A stretch of 64,000 bases of DNA, from NCBI RefSeq assembly GCF_020091405.1, contig NZ_CP081903.1, forward strand, positions 124,001 to 188,000, read 5' to 3'. Below are positions 33,280 to 42,800 of the stretch, in pieces (position 1 is the stretch's first letter; the number at the start of each line of letters is the position of its first letter). The notes under the pieces are model-generated. The model saw only the letters and a program-made list of their open reading frames with translations. It was not told the origin of the DNA and searched no databases. This stretch comes from Bacteroides cellulosilyticus (GTDB lineage: Bacteria; Bacteroidota; Bacteroidia; Bacteroidales; Bacteroidaceae). The position numbers were made by a program, and so were the translations under genes.

Positions 33280-34317
33280 TTATCCTTTCGCATTGAGTAA
33301 AGGCTTAAACTTCTCTAAAGCACGCTCCAAAACTTTCTTTGCTTCATCCATTGTACCATAGAATTCACCGCCGGAAGCATTCAAATGTCCACCTCCATTG
33401 AAGAATTCGGCAGCCAATTGATTACAGGGAAATGTGCCTACCGAACGCAACGAAACTTTAATCATTGGCTTCTCCGTATCTTCACGTAAGAAACAGGAAA
33501 ACACCACATCCTTTATACTCAGAGGAATATTTACAAATCCTTCACTGTCACCCCGGATATAATCAAAGCGTCCCTGTTCGTTTCTGGTCAACGAAATCAA
33601 GGCTGCATGATAATCAGGATACACCTTCATTTGCGAAAGCACATATCCCATCAACCGCAAACGGCTCTCAGAGTAAGTATTATAGACTTTCCTGTAAATA
33701 TCATCTTTATCGATGCCCTTGGAAAGCAACTCGCTGATGATAAAATAGATTTCCCGGTTATTGGAATTATAGGTAAAGCCACCCGTATCGGTCATCATAC
33801 CGGTATAAATACACTCTGCTCCTGCTTTGGTAATTTCATTGAAATAACCCATACGGCATATCAGACGGAACACCAGTTCGGAAGTGGAAGATATATTCGG
33901 ATGTGAAATTGTAATATCACAAAATTCTTCGGGATACAGATGATGGTCTATCAATATCTTTTTCCCTTTTGCTGCCTTTACGGCATCTGCCATTGCATCA
34001 ATACGACTCAAAGCGTTGAAATCCAGACAACAGATTATTTCGGCCTCAGATATCAGCTTATCGGCAAATTCTTTGTAGTGATCGTAAAGTAACACATCTT
34101 TGCTGCCCGGCATCCATCTCAGAAAATCGGGAAAGGCATTCGGCACAATGACATTTGCCACCTTATCCTGCGAATTGAGGAAATGCCACAAACCCAATGA
34201 AGAGCCTATGGCATCGCCGTCCGGCGCTACATGGGCAACAATAACAATTCTCTCCGCATGCCCCATCCACCTGGCAAAACGGTCTATCTTAGCTTGTTCG
34301 ATTACTTTAGTCAACAT
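33280..34317 (-). CDS. DHH-family phosphoesterase (NrnA-like)
   Basis: A 345-residue cytoplasmic protein with DHH-domain motifs HVAPDGDAIGSSLG (about 28-41), CCLDFNALSRID, ILIDHHLYPEEF (the DHH motif) and MTDTGGFTYNSNN, and the DHHA1 substrate-binding domain with GGGHLNASGGEF (about 312-323). This set matches NrnA-type bifunctional oligoribonuclease / pAp phosphatase enzymes, which degrade nanoRNA or cyclic-dinucleotide products. The exact substrate is inferred. Confidence 0.9.
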   Translation of the reverse strand: MLTKVIEQAKIDRFARWMGHAERIVIVAHVAPDGDAIGSSLGLWHFLNSQDKVANVIVPNAFPDFLRWMPGSKDVLLYDHYKEFADKLISEAEIICCLDFNALSRIDAMADAVKAAKGKKILIDHHLYPEEFCDITISHPNISSTSELVFRLICRMGYFNEITKAGAECIYTGMMTDTGGFTYNSNNREIYFIISELLSKGIDKDDIYRKVYNTYSESRLRLMGYVLSQMKVYPDYHAALISLTRNEQGRFDYIRGDSEGFVNIPLSIKDVVFSCFLREDTEKPMIKVSLRSVGTFPCNQLAAEFFNGGGHLNASGGEFYGTMDEAKKVLERALEKFKPLLNAKG

Positions 34318-34455
34318 ACGCTTAATCTATGATTTACAAACAGACGGCTGGAGTGCCCCCCATTCATCTATAACAATTTGAAGCGACAAAAGTACGAAAA
34401 AGTTCGGGAGTTGAGGGAAAGTAGTGCAGGTTTTATTTAGTCCTTGCCCACAGAC

Positions 34456-35625
34456 TTATTTCCCGGAGTTTTTTTCATGCTCTTCGTAACCGGCAAGATT
34501 GTATAGAACAGGGGTAGTACTGTTTCCAACACGATAGATACCGAATTTAAAGTAATAACCTTCTTCATCATTGCGCCCTATTAGTATCTCTTCCTTATTT
34601 ACAATATGTTTCTTAACTTCTTTTCCAGCCTGCTGACAGGACATAATCACATCCAGAAGACCGGGCTTCAGAATGGTCTCCTTCTCTTTCCCGTACAGAG
34701 TCCAGTCAATATCCACCCGGAAGGTTATCCAACAATCTTTCGGAAAGGAATCAAACGGCATTTTGTAGGCTATTGTCGAAGCTTTATAAGTGGAGGTTAC
34801 GGGCTTCATAATCTCTGCCTTGTCCGGGTTTATATTACAACGGTCGGTTTTATCGGTCAGCCATTTGCGGTCTGAGTTAGCTTTAATATAGAAATAGCCT
34901 TGTGAAAAGCCAAAGGCAAGAGGTGGATAGCCACCTTGCTCAATCAGCCAGCCATTAGGTTTTCCGGCTTTATAGATTGTATCTCCTTTGGAATTGATTT
35001 TAGTTATTTTGTCATGGGCTATATTCTTCTTGAAAATCATTCTCTTTTCCAACTCAAGGAATTCTTCAACGCTAAGTCTCATCACCTTACCGTCAGGGTC
35101 GGAAACAAGTGTACGACTCGGCATACCATGCCATTGTGCAAAGATGGTAGACACTTCCTTATCCAAAGTCCGCGGAATGTAAACAGAGAATGTATAACTC
35201 ATGGATGAGCCTTGCGGACAACTACCTTTACCGTAGTGGTATACAGTCTTCATTTTCTGTGCATTAAGATATTCTGTTGCCGGATAGTTACGGAAATCAT
35301 TGGCAACAGCATAACAATAACACAATTCGGCACGACCTTTGGTTTCCCCCCGGGCATAGCCTTCCAAAGTATTGTCTTCCTGTTTCAGCTCGAAGCGATA
35401 AGAAGGCTTGCCTTGGAAAGGCCGGGAATAATCCAACTGAATGGTATGGGGTTTATTAGTACCGACGGCCACCCAACGCCCGTCAATAATCTGATTTGTA
35501 CGGGCTGAATCAGCCTGCACATTTACGCGTTCTTTCAGGGGTGTTAAGTTATCTGACTGTGCACGGACCGGACTTGCTGTTACCAAAGACAAAAGACAAA
35601 GGGGGATTAATACAGTGGTTCTCAT
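34456..35625 (-). CDS. Heparin lyase I (PL13)
   Basis: A 389-residue secreted lyase; the signal peptide ends ...SPVRAQ (no lipobox), so it is probably periplasmic. It is very similar to Pedobacter heparinase I and to the PL13 enzyme of B. thetaiotaomicron (from memory): QWHGMPSRTL, GKPNGWLIEQGGYPPLAFGF, SQGYFYIKANSDRKWLTDK, CWITFRVDIDWTLYGKE, EILIGRNDEEGYYFKFGIYR. His166 in the WHGMP motif and the Tyr near 357-358 correspond to the catalytic His and Tyr known for PL13. It cleaves highly sulfated heparin by beta-elimination. It lies 48 bp downstream of a sulfatase in the minus-strand arm of the heparin locus. Confidence 0.95.
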   Translation of the reverse strand: MRTTVLIPLCLLSLVTASPVRAQSDNLTPLKERVNVQADSARTNQIIDGRWVAVGTNKPHTIQLDYSRPFQGKPSYRFELKQEDNTLEGYARGETKGRAELCYCYAVANDFRNYPATEYLNAQKMKTVYHYGKGSCPQGSSMSYTFSVYIPRTLDKEVSTIFAQWHGMPSRTLVSDPDGKVMRLSVEEFLELEKRMIFKKNIAHDKITKINSKGDTIYKAGKPNGWLIEQGGYPPLAFGFSQGYFYIKANSDRKWLTDKTDRCNINPDKAEIMKPVTSTYKASTIAYKMPFDSFPKDCWITFRVDIDWTLYGKEKETILKPGLLDVIMSCQQAGKEVKKHIVNKEEILIGRNDEEGYYFKFGIYRVGNSTTPVLYNLAGYEEHEKNSGK

Positions 35626-35673
35626 TCTTTATTGATATTTAATAATGTATACGAATCAGGAGTTAGATGGAGT

Positions 35674-37644
35674 TTACTCGAAGGAGTTAGGCAGAGGTAC
35701 CATTGCCCTTCGGCCATAGTTTAATTTCAAACCTTTCTTGTAGGCTTCGGGGCCATGCAAATCTTTAATATCCATTTCACCCAAATTTACAAGGATACCG
35801 CGTGCCATAAGTCCGGCATCTTCATTTTCAAGGCGTGGTAAATTTTCAGCGGCTTCTTTCAGCTCAGACAAAAATGGACGGATATAGTCGCGCATTTCGG
35901 GGTCTAAAGATAAACATTCCAAAGAGGAGTAACCTATTTTTCTGTCCTTTTCTTGAACCGGAGTAATAAGGCGGGCAATACCTTCCTGTGCTTTACCCAG
36001 ATAAACAACGGTATAGGCTGCCTCGGAAGCTATATAAGGATTCTCGTCTTGCAGGAGTGCCAATAAAGTTTGCGGACAAATATTAATTTGATTCTCTCTG
36101 GCAAGTTTTGCATATCCTACTACTCCCCAGAATCTCATCTCCGGCAGAGGGCTGGCAATAGCTTTCTCCAATATGGGGAGAGACGCTACAGTTGCTGTTC
36201 CCGCAATTTCGGCAAGCCCATAAAGTTCATCCAAGGGATATTTCTCTTTGCGTACTTTCTCATAAAGTATATGTCCGGTGCGTGAATTGGGAAGGAAAAA
36301 GCCCAAATCATTAGTAGTACGGATATGGTCGGATAACGCTTGACGCATTTTAGATAAAGTTTCCGCATACTCGGGAATAGCGGATAAGTCATGCAGTTCA
36401 TCCGGATCTTTTTCAAGGTCAAACAGCATTTCTGCCGGATGGGATTCAAAAGTCTGCTTCCAGTCCGGATTGGTATTGTGACCTCCCAACACCAGTTTGT
36501 CCCAAGCTTTATTGGATGGCATTCCCCATTGATAATAATTGCGCAGAGCAAACTGGCGGTAGGGAATATAGCTACGAATATACTTGAAGCGACCATCCGT
36601 AACAGCGCGTACCGGCATGAAGTGGTGTAGCTGGTTGGCTGCCAATGCAAACTGTACTTCACGCTTTTCTTTACTGGCGAACTTGCCGTAAAGCGCCTTT
36701 CCTTGCATATGTTTGGGAGGCTTTATACCTGCCAGACTAAGTACGGTAGGCCCTAGATCGGTGAAGTTCACCAAACCATTTTCCTTACCTTCAGCTCCAT
36801 TTGCCAGGTGCCGCCATTTAGGAGGAAAGTAGGCTATCATAGGCACTTTCAGTCCGCTTTCGTACAGATAACCTTTGCCACGCGCCACGCAACCGCCATG
36901 GTCACTGAAAAAGAAAATGATGGTATTGTCATCCAATCCCTTATTTTCTAAATCTTTCAGGAAGATCCCCAACCAGGTATCCACATCCTGTACCGCTTCC
37001 AGATGACCTGCATAATCCGACCGCACTTCCGGCAAATCGGGCACATAGGAAGGTAAAGTAAGTTGTTGTGGGAAAATGCCCTCTTGAGTATAATCCCTGC
37101 GTCCATCAGTGTGGAAAGTACGGATACGTCCCATGTGTGAAGTTACTGTGTTATATACAGCGAAGAAAGGCTGGTCCTTCCTACGTTTAGTACTATTATA
37201 AGAAGCTTTATTGTTACATTCATCCCAACAGCTTTTGTTATCTGTAGTGGAGTTATAATGTGTCTTGCTATTGTTTGTGCAGTAATACCCGGCTTCACGC
37301 AATCTTTGAGGAAAGAATATATCAGCCGGAGTATCATAAGGAACCGGATGTATATCCATTCCGTAGGTTGAAGAATAACATCCGGTGATAAGAGATGAAC
37401 GGGCCGCCGAACTTTGTGGAGCCACAGACCATGCATTCATAAATTGTATGCTACGAGCGGCCAAGCTGTCTGCATTGGGCGTATGTACATCGCCATTGCC
37501 ATAGCAACCAAATTCATAAGCGCTGGTATCTTCGAAGGTTAGCCAAAGGATATTGGGCCTTTCGTTTTTTTTGTCAGCCGCCTTGGTTTGTGAGGAATAC
37601 AAACCGCAGAAAGCAGTACACATCAATAAAGGTAAGTGTCTCAT
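35674..37644 (-). CDS. Sulfatase (family S1, Ser-type) with HEAT-like C-terminus
   Basis: A 656-residue secreted sulfatase; signal peptide 1-22 (MCTAFCGLYSSQTKA). The formylglycine site is Ser78-S-A-A-R82, followed by SSLITG, i.e. the S-x-A-x-R form that needs anSME maturation. Metal-site segments are RPNILWLTFEDT and FFFSDHGGCVARGKGY. Residues about 500-620 carry HEAT-like helical repeats (MRFWGVVGYAKLAR, NPYIASEAAYTVVYLGKAQE), an unusual extension. Overall the N-terminal half recalls N-sulfoglucosamine sulfohydrolases (S1_8-like); with PL13 downstream an N-sulfatase role on heparin is plausible but not proven. Confidence 0.87.
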   Translation of the reverse strand: MRHLPLLMCTAFCGLYSSQTKAADKKNERPNILWLTFEDTSAYEFGCYGNGDVHTPNADSLAARSIQFMNAWSVAPQSSAARSSLITGCYSSTYGMDIHPVPYDTPADIFFPQRLREAGYYCTNNSKTHYNSTTDNKSCWDECNNKASYNSTKRRKDQPFFAVYNTVTSHMGRIRTFHTDGRRDYTQEGIFPQQLTLPSYVPDLPEVRSDYAGHLEAVQDVDTWLGIFLKDLENKGLDDNTIIFFFSDHGGCVARGKGYLYESGLKVPMIAYFPPKWRHLANGAEGKENGLVNFTDLGPTVLSLAGIKPPKHMQGKALYGKFASKEKREVQFALAANQLHHFMPVRAVTDGRFKYIRSYIPYRQFALRNYYQWGMPSNKAWDKLVLGGHNTNPDWKQTFESHPAEMLFDLEKDPDELHDLSAIPEYAETLSKMRQALSDHIRTTNDLGFFLPNSRTGHILYEKVRKEKYPLDELYGLAEIAGTATVASLPILEKAIASPLPEMRFWGVVGYAKLARENQINICPQTLLALLQDENPYIASEAAYTVVYLGKAQEGIARLITPVQEKDRKIGYSSLECLSLDPEMRDYIRPFLSELKEAAENLPRLENEDAGLMARGILVNLGEMDIKDLHGPEAYKKGLKLNYGRRAMVPLPNSFE

Positions 37645-37730
37645 AAAATAGTATGTATTAAGGATAATAATTTCTTGTGGCTAAAGTAGGGCGTTTATGA
37701 ATAACAAGCGTTTTCTTATGTCGAAAAGAG

Positions 37731-37773
37731 TGCTAATATTGTTTCGGCAAGCTATATTTCGACAATATTAGCA
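37731..37773. promoter_or_regulatory. Inverted-repeat operator between the divergent arms of the heparin locus
   Basis: TGCTAATATTGT (37731-37742) and ACAATATTAGCA (37762-37773) are exact reverse complements separated by 19 bp, midway between the sulfatase and the 632-aa gene. The second half-site recurs exactly at 45240-45251 upstream of susC. It is a candidate binding site for the AraC domain of the HTCS encoded at 39829. Confidence 0.65.
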
Positions 37774-37858
37774 GGGATTCAACAAAATTACGGTTACCCA
37801 TAGACAAATGTGGATAAGATATTATATAAAAGAGGTGAAAAGACCGGAGAATAAACTT

Positions 37859-37866
37859 TATTTTTG
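37859..37866 (+). promoter_or_regulatory. -7 box for the 632-aa gene and HTCS unit
   Basis: TATTTTTG (TAnnTTTG) 25 nt before the start at 37892. The -33 position has no TTTG, as expected for an activator-dependent promoter. Confidence 0.5.
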
Positions 37867-37891
37867 AAATAATAATCTAATCAAAAAAAAC

Positions 37892-39790
37892 ATGAAAAAC
37901 TTAATCTCAGTACTATTACTGTTAAACACATTATTCTTATCTGCCCAAGAGGCTAACCATAACAATCAATCATTCGATAATTCTTTACGTATTGAATCAG
38001 AAAAGTTATTAACGGAATGGATGGACACATTCCTGGCTTATCAATGCGACAATTTACATCCGTCTCTCAATGGTGGCGTCCTGTGCCCTGCCTGTGCCCG
38101 CATTCATGGGCGCATCGGAGATGCCGTACTCCCCTTAATGTATCTGGCTGATAAAACACACAAAGAGAAATACCTTCTTGCCGCCAAACGCCTGATGGCC
38201 TGGATGGAAAACGTGCATCTTCCCAATGGCTCGTGGATGAACGATGTACATGTCTCCGACTGGAACGGTACAACAGTCTTCGCTTCCATAGCTCTTTATG
38301 AAGCATTGCATTACCATGGGCATTTATTAGATGATTCTACCCGGAACCATTGGAAACAGAGGCTGGTAGAAGCAGGTGAGTTCATGCTGGCAACTCCTTT
38401 TATATACAGCCGCAAACGGGAAGGTATGCGGAATATGAACGTGAATTATTCAGCCTCAGCCACCTATGCATTGTATGCGGTTGGAGAGATGTGTAACCGA
38501 CCTGATTTTCAAGAAGAAGCCCGTCAGATAGCTGCCGATCTTAAAAACTTTTTCACTGAAAACGATACTTTTCTATATGGCGAAGGACCCAATATAGGAT
38601 CAAAGACAAAAAACGGCTGTCTTCCGGTAGACCTGCTTTATAATGTAGAAGAATCCTTGCCGAATATGGTATATTATGCCCTTATGGCAAAAGATACTGA
38701 TTTACTGGCTCTCGTTGACCGTTCAATGGTTACTCATCTGGAGTTTATGTTGCCCGATGGTGCCTGGGACAATAGCTGGGGAACCCGTAGTTTCAAATGG
38801 ACTTATTGGGGCGGACGCACCAGTGATGGTTTTATGGGAGGATATTATGCGATGGCTGCCCAACATCCGGAATATTTAGAAGCAATCCACCGTAATGTAC
38901 AATTATTGAAAAAGGCCACTTCCGAAGGTCTGCTTTATGGCGGCATGCATTATCGGGTTTCCGGTATCCCTCCATGCATTCATCATACATTCGGTCACGC
39001 CAAAGCAATCACTTCTTTTTTAGAACTTCCTCCCCTGAATATTACTTCTTCCCCAAAACTCCCGCGTGATAAAACCTATGGTATAAAATATTTCAAGGAT
39101 ATCCACACCTGGCTTATCTCTCAAGGCCCCTGGCGTGCTACATTCACCGGATATGATGCAGAATATAAAATCAAAGGTACTCATCCGATGGGAGGTGCAC
39201 TCTCTATGTTGTGGCATACACAGGCTGGACCTATTTTTGCTGCTACAATGAATCAGTACCAGTTGATTGAAGCGCCTAATATGCAGAGTAATAGCCGTCA
39301 GTATATCATGGGAGGTACACCGCGGATCGAGTTAATGCAAAATGGAACTGTATATAGCAATCTGGATGACCTGAATACAGATATCATCTGCGATACAGAA
39401 AAAGATGGTTATCGGTTTACCGTGAATACTCATTTAGTCGACATTAATCAAAAAGCGCCTTCTCAGGGGGAGATTCCAATTACAGTTGATTATACCTATA
39501 CCCAACAAGGCATCGAAATAAACGTAGAAAACTGCCATGATGCTGCATATCTTATGCTACCGGTCATCTCATCACCTACAGAAGAGGTTAAAGTAACTCC
39601 CCAAGAAGCATCTATAAACAAAGGTGGAGGAACCTTATCTATCATCTGCACAGCCGGACATATAGAAGTAGCGCCAACCGATAAAGATAGACGGATATTT
39701 AATCCGGTTCCTGGTTTTTCTTTTGTACCTTTGCGAATAATTCCCAATAATCCGAAGAAGAAAATTCACTTAAAGATTCTTTTTCGTTAA
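37892..39790 (+). CDS. Secreted alpha/alpha-toroid protein of unknown activity in the heparin locus
   Basis: A 632-residue protein with signal peptide (MKNLISVLLLLNTLFLSAQ). I do not recognise a named family. Residues about 30-400 are helical with toroid-like repeats: GGVLCPACARIHGRIGDAVL, YLLAAKRLMAWMENVHLPNG, MNVNYSASATYALYAVGEMC, PNMVYYALMAKDTDLLALVD, HYRVSGIPPCIHHTFGHAKA. Residues about 410-630 are beta-rich (GALSMLWHTQAGPIFAATMN). Helical toroid plus beta-sandwich is the layout of many uronic-acid lyases and some glycosidases. Its place opposite the PL13/sulfatase arm and upstream of the HTCS suggests an enzyme of HS or heparin breakdown. It is probably cotranscribed with the HTCS gene (38-bp gap). 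Confidence 0.8.
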   Translation: MKNLISVLLLLNTLFLSAQEANHNNQSFDNSLRIESEKLLTEWMDTFLAYQCDNLHPSLNGGVLCPACARIHGRIGDAVLPLMYLADKTHKEKYLLAAKRLMAWMENVHLPNGSWMNDVHVSDWNGTTVFASIALYEALHYHGHLLDDSTRNHWKQRLVEAGEFMLATPFIYSRKREGMRNMNVNYSASATYALYAVGEMCNRPDFQEEARQIAADLKNFFTENDTFLYGEGPNIGSKTKNGCLPVDLLYNVEESLPNMVYYALMAKDTDLLALVDRSMVTHLEFMLPDGAWDNSWGTRSFKWTYWGGRTSDGFMGGYYAMAAQHPEYLEAIHRNVQLLKKATSEGLLYGGMHYRVSGIPPCIHHTFGHAKAITSFLELPPLNITSSPKLPRDKTYGIKYFKDIHTWLISQGPWRATFTGYDAEYKIKGTHPMGGALSMLWHTQAGPIFAATMNQYQLIEAPNMQSNSRQYIMGGTPRIELMQNGTVYSNLDDLNTDIICDTEKDGYRFTVNTHLVDINQKAPSQGEIPITVDYTYTQQGIEINVENCHDAAYLMLPVISSPTEEVKVTPQEASINKGGGTLSIICTAGHIEVAPTDKDRRIFNPVPGFSFVPLRIIPNNPKKKIHLKILFR

Positions 39791-39828
39791 TATATTATTA
39801 TAAGTATACCTCATAATAGGATACAACT

Positions 39829-42800
39829 ATGAAAAAAAAACAAATTTTGTCAGTACTTTTAGGAGTGTTATTTCCATATATATTGAATGCCGGAGCAACG
39901 GAAGATATTTATTTCTCTCATATCGGCATGGAAGATGGGTTGTCACACAGCACGATATTTGCAATTAATCAGGATAAAGAAGGGAATTTATGGTTTGCCA
40001 CATACGACGGCGTGAACAAATACGATGGCTACAACTTCACCGTGTATCGCCACGAATATACGAATCCCAATAGCATTGCCAGCGATATAACCCGATGCAT
40101 AGCCATCGATGATTCAGATCATATATGGGTAGGAACACGTGAAGGTCTGTCTCTTTACAATCATCGCAAAAACATTTTCTCCAATTACTACTATAAAAAG
40201 AATGGCATCAATGTGCCTATAAACAACATCGCCCCCATTAAAGAAAACTGGCTGATGCTGGGCACGACGGAAGGTATTTTACTTTTTGATATAGAAAAAG
40301 AATGCTTTTTGAATGATACTCTGCCTTCACTGCATTTGCTGAAACCAACCGCTTTAAAACGTCAGGGAGAATACATTTATATAGGTGCCGAAGATGGGCT
40401 ATACACTTATACACTATCAGGAGGAAAACTGGAAAGATTGATAAGTATGCCTGCAGGCGTACGAATACATGCTATTCTATGTCAGATGTTCAGCCGTATC
40501 TGGATGGCAACCGAGGGGAATGGGCTATTTATGTACGATTCCAAGACCAAGGAACTGAAGAACTATCGGTATAAAAGTGAACAGCCCGGTTTAAATTCCA
40601 ATTATGTACGCTCATTGGAGCTGGATACGGAAAATCGTTTATGGGTAGGCACCTATAGCGGACTGAATATTTATAAAGAGGCAACCGATAATTTCTCTTC
40701 TATAAGAAGTTCCGAGATACAAGAAGGAAGTTTATCACAGAACTCCGTCCGAAGCATTTTCAGAGATTCTCAAGGTGGTATGTGGCTGGGAACTTATTGG
40801 GGCGGATTGAACTATTATCATCCTCTTTGTAACCGTTTTCAACGTATCAAGCATGTTCCTTTCCTGAATTCGCTTAGTAATAATGTAGTAAGCTGCATTG
40901 TAGAAGACAGTGAACATAACCTATGGATCGGAACAAGTGATGGCGGATTGAATTTCTATGATTCCACCTCAAAATTATACAAGAACTATCTGTTTAAATC
41001 AGGATCATTGGATGTGCCTTTCAAGGATATTAAAACAGTGTATGTAGACGAGGAACATGATAAAGTATATGTGGGAGCCCATGCCGGAGGCATGATGGTA
41101 CTCCAACGCAAATCGGGACAGGTGGAATACTTCAATCGCCAGAACAGTAACTTACCCAGTAACAATATCTATTCCATCATCTCAGATGAGAACGGGGGAC
41201 TATGGATCGCTTCTCTGGAACATCTCTTGCACTTCGATATAGACAAGCGCAATTTTACGATTATTGATAAAGATAAAAATGGACGTAAATTACAACAATA
41301 TAATCGTTTGCTGTTTCGTGACTCCAAGAAACGTATATGGGTAGGAGGTGAGATGGGGGTTTCCGTTTATAATCAGACAAAAACTGATTTCCTGACCAAT
41401 ACAGATTTCCATATAGACCCGATACTACAGCAAGCATTTGCAAATTGCTTTTATGAATCTACATCGGGATATATTTGGATCGGAACACGTAGCGGGCTTT
41501 TTGCCATGAAAGAAGGCGGTAAGGAGCTATTGCAGTATACCACGGCAGATGGTTTGCCGAGTAATGTTATTTATGGCATCATGGAAGATGCTTACGCTCG
41601 TTTGTGGATAAGTACCAATCAAGGTTTGAGTTGCCTGAATCCGGAAAATGGAAAGTTCCGTAACTTTACTATATTGGACGGCTTGCAGGGAAATCAGTTT
41701 AATGCCGGATCTTATTGTCGTAAAGATAACGGTTACATGTTGTTCGGAGGTGTCAACGGTATTACATTATTCCGCCCGGAAACATTGATTGACAATCCTT
41801 ATGCTCCTAAACCGGTAATCAACAAGCTGTTTGTTTATAATAAGGAAGTCCTTCCCAACGATGAAACGGGAATATTGAGTGAAACAATTGAATATACAGA
41901 TCATATCACCCTATCCTCTTTTCAGAATTCATTCGCCATATCTTTTGTAGTGTCTAACTATATCGCCGGCAAGCACAATACTTTTGCTTATAAACTGGAA
42001 GGCTACAATGATGAGTGGTACAGACAGAATGATACCAGTCCGGTTTCATACTCTAATTTACCGGCCGGTGACTATACTTTTTATATAAAAGCAGCAAACA
42101 ATGACGGTAGATGGAATGAGGAACCGACCCTACTTCATATTCGCATCTTACCAGTCTGGTACTGTACCTGGTGGGCGCTTTCATTGTTTGCCTTATCTTT
42201 CATGCTGATGGTATTCGGTATTGTCCGCTACTTCTGGCTGCGTAAAAGCATGCAGGCTGAAATCCTTATGGAGAGACTGGACAAGGAGAAACGGGAAGAA
42301 ATCAATCAGATGAAAATCCGTTTTTACATTAATATATCACACGAATTGCGCACTCCGCTTACTCTCATTGTGGCACCTTTGCAAGAATTGCTAAGTCGCA
42401 TATCAGGGCATTGGGAACATAAGCAACTACTGTATATACAAAGAAATACAAACCGTTTGTTGCATTTGGTCAACCAATTGATGGATTACCGGCGGGCAGA
42501 ATTGGGAATCTTTGAACTAAGATTGGTGAGTGCCAATGCTTACAAGAAGGTCTTGAATAGTTTCATGAACTATGAAAGTTTGTCGAAGAAAAAAGATATA
42601 GACTATAATTTCTATACGGAATTGCAGGATAAAGAACTGCTATTCGATGAAAACTACCTGGATCTGATTGTTAATAACTTACTGTCGAATGCATTTAAAT
42701 ATACCGAAGAAGGAGAAAGCATTACGGTAAAACTGTATCTGGAGGAGCAGAATCTTGTACTGCAAGTGATAGATACAGGTATCGGTATTCCTAAAGAGAA

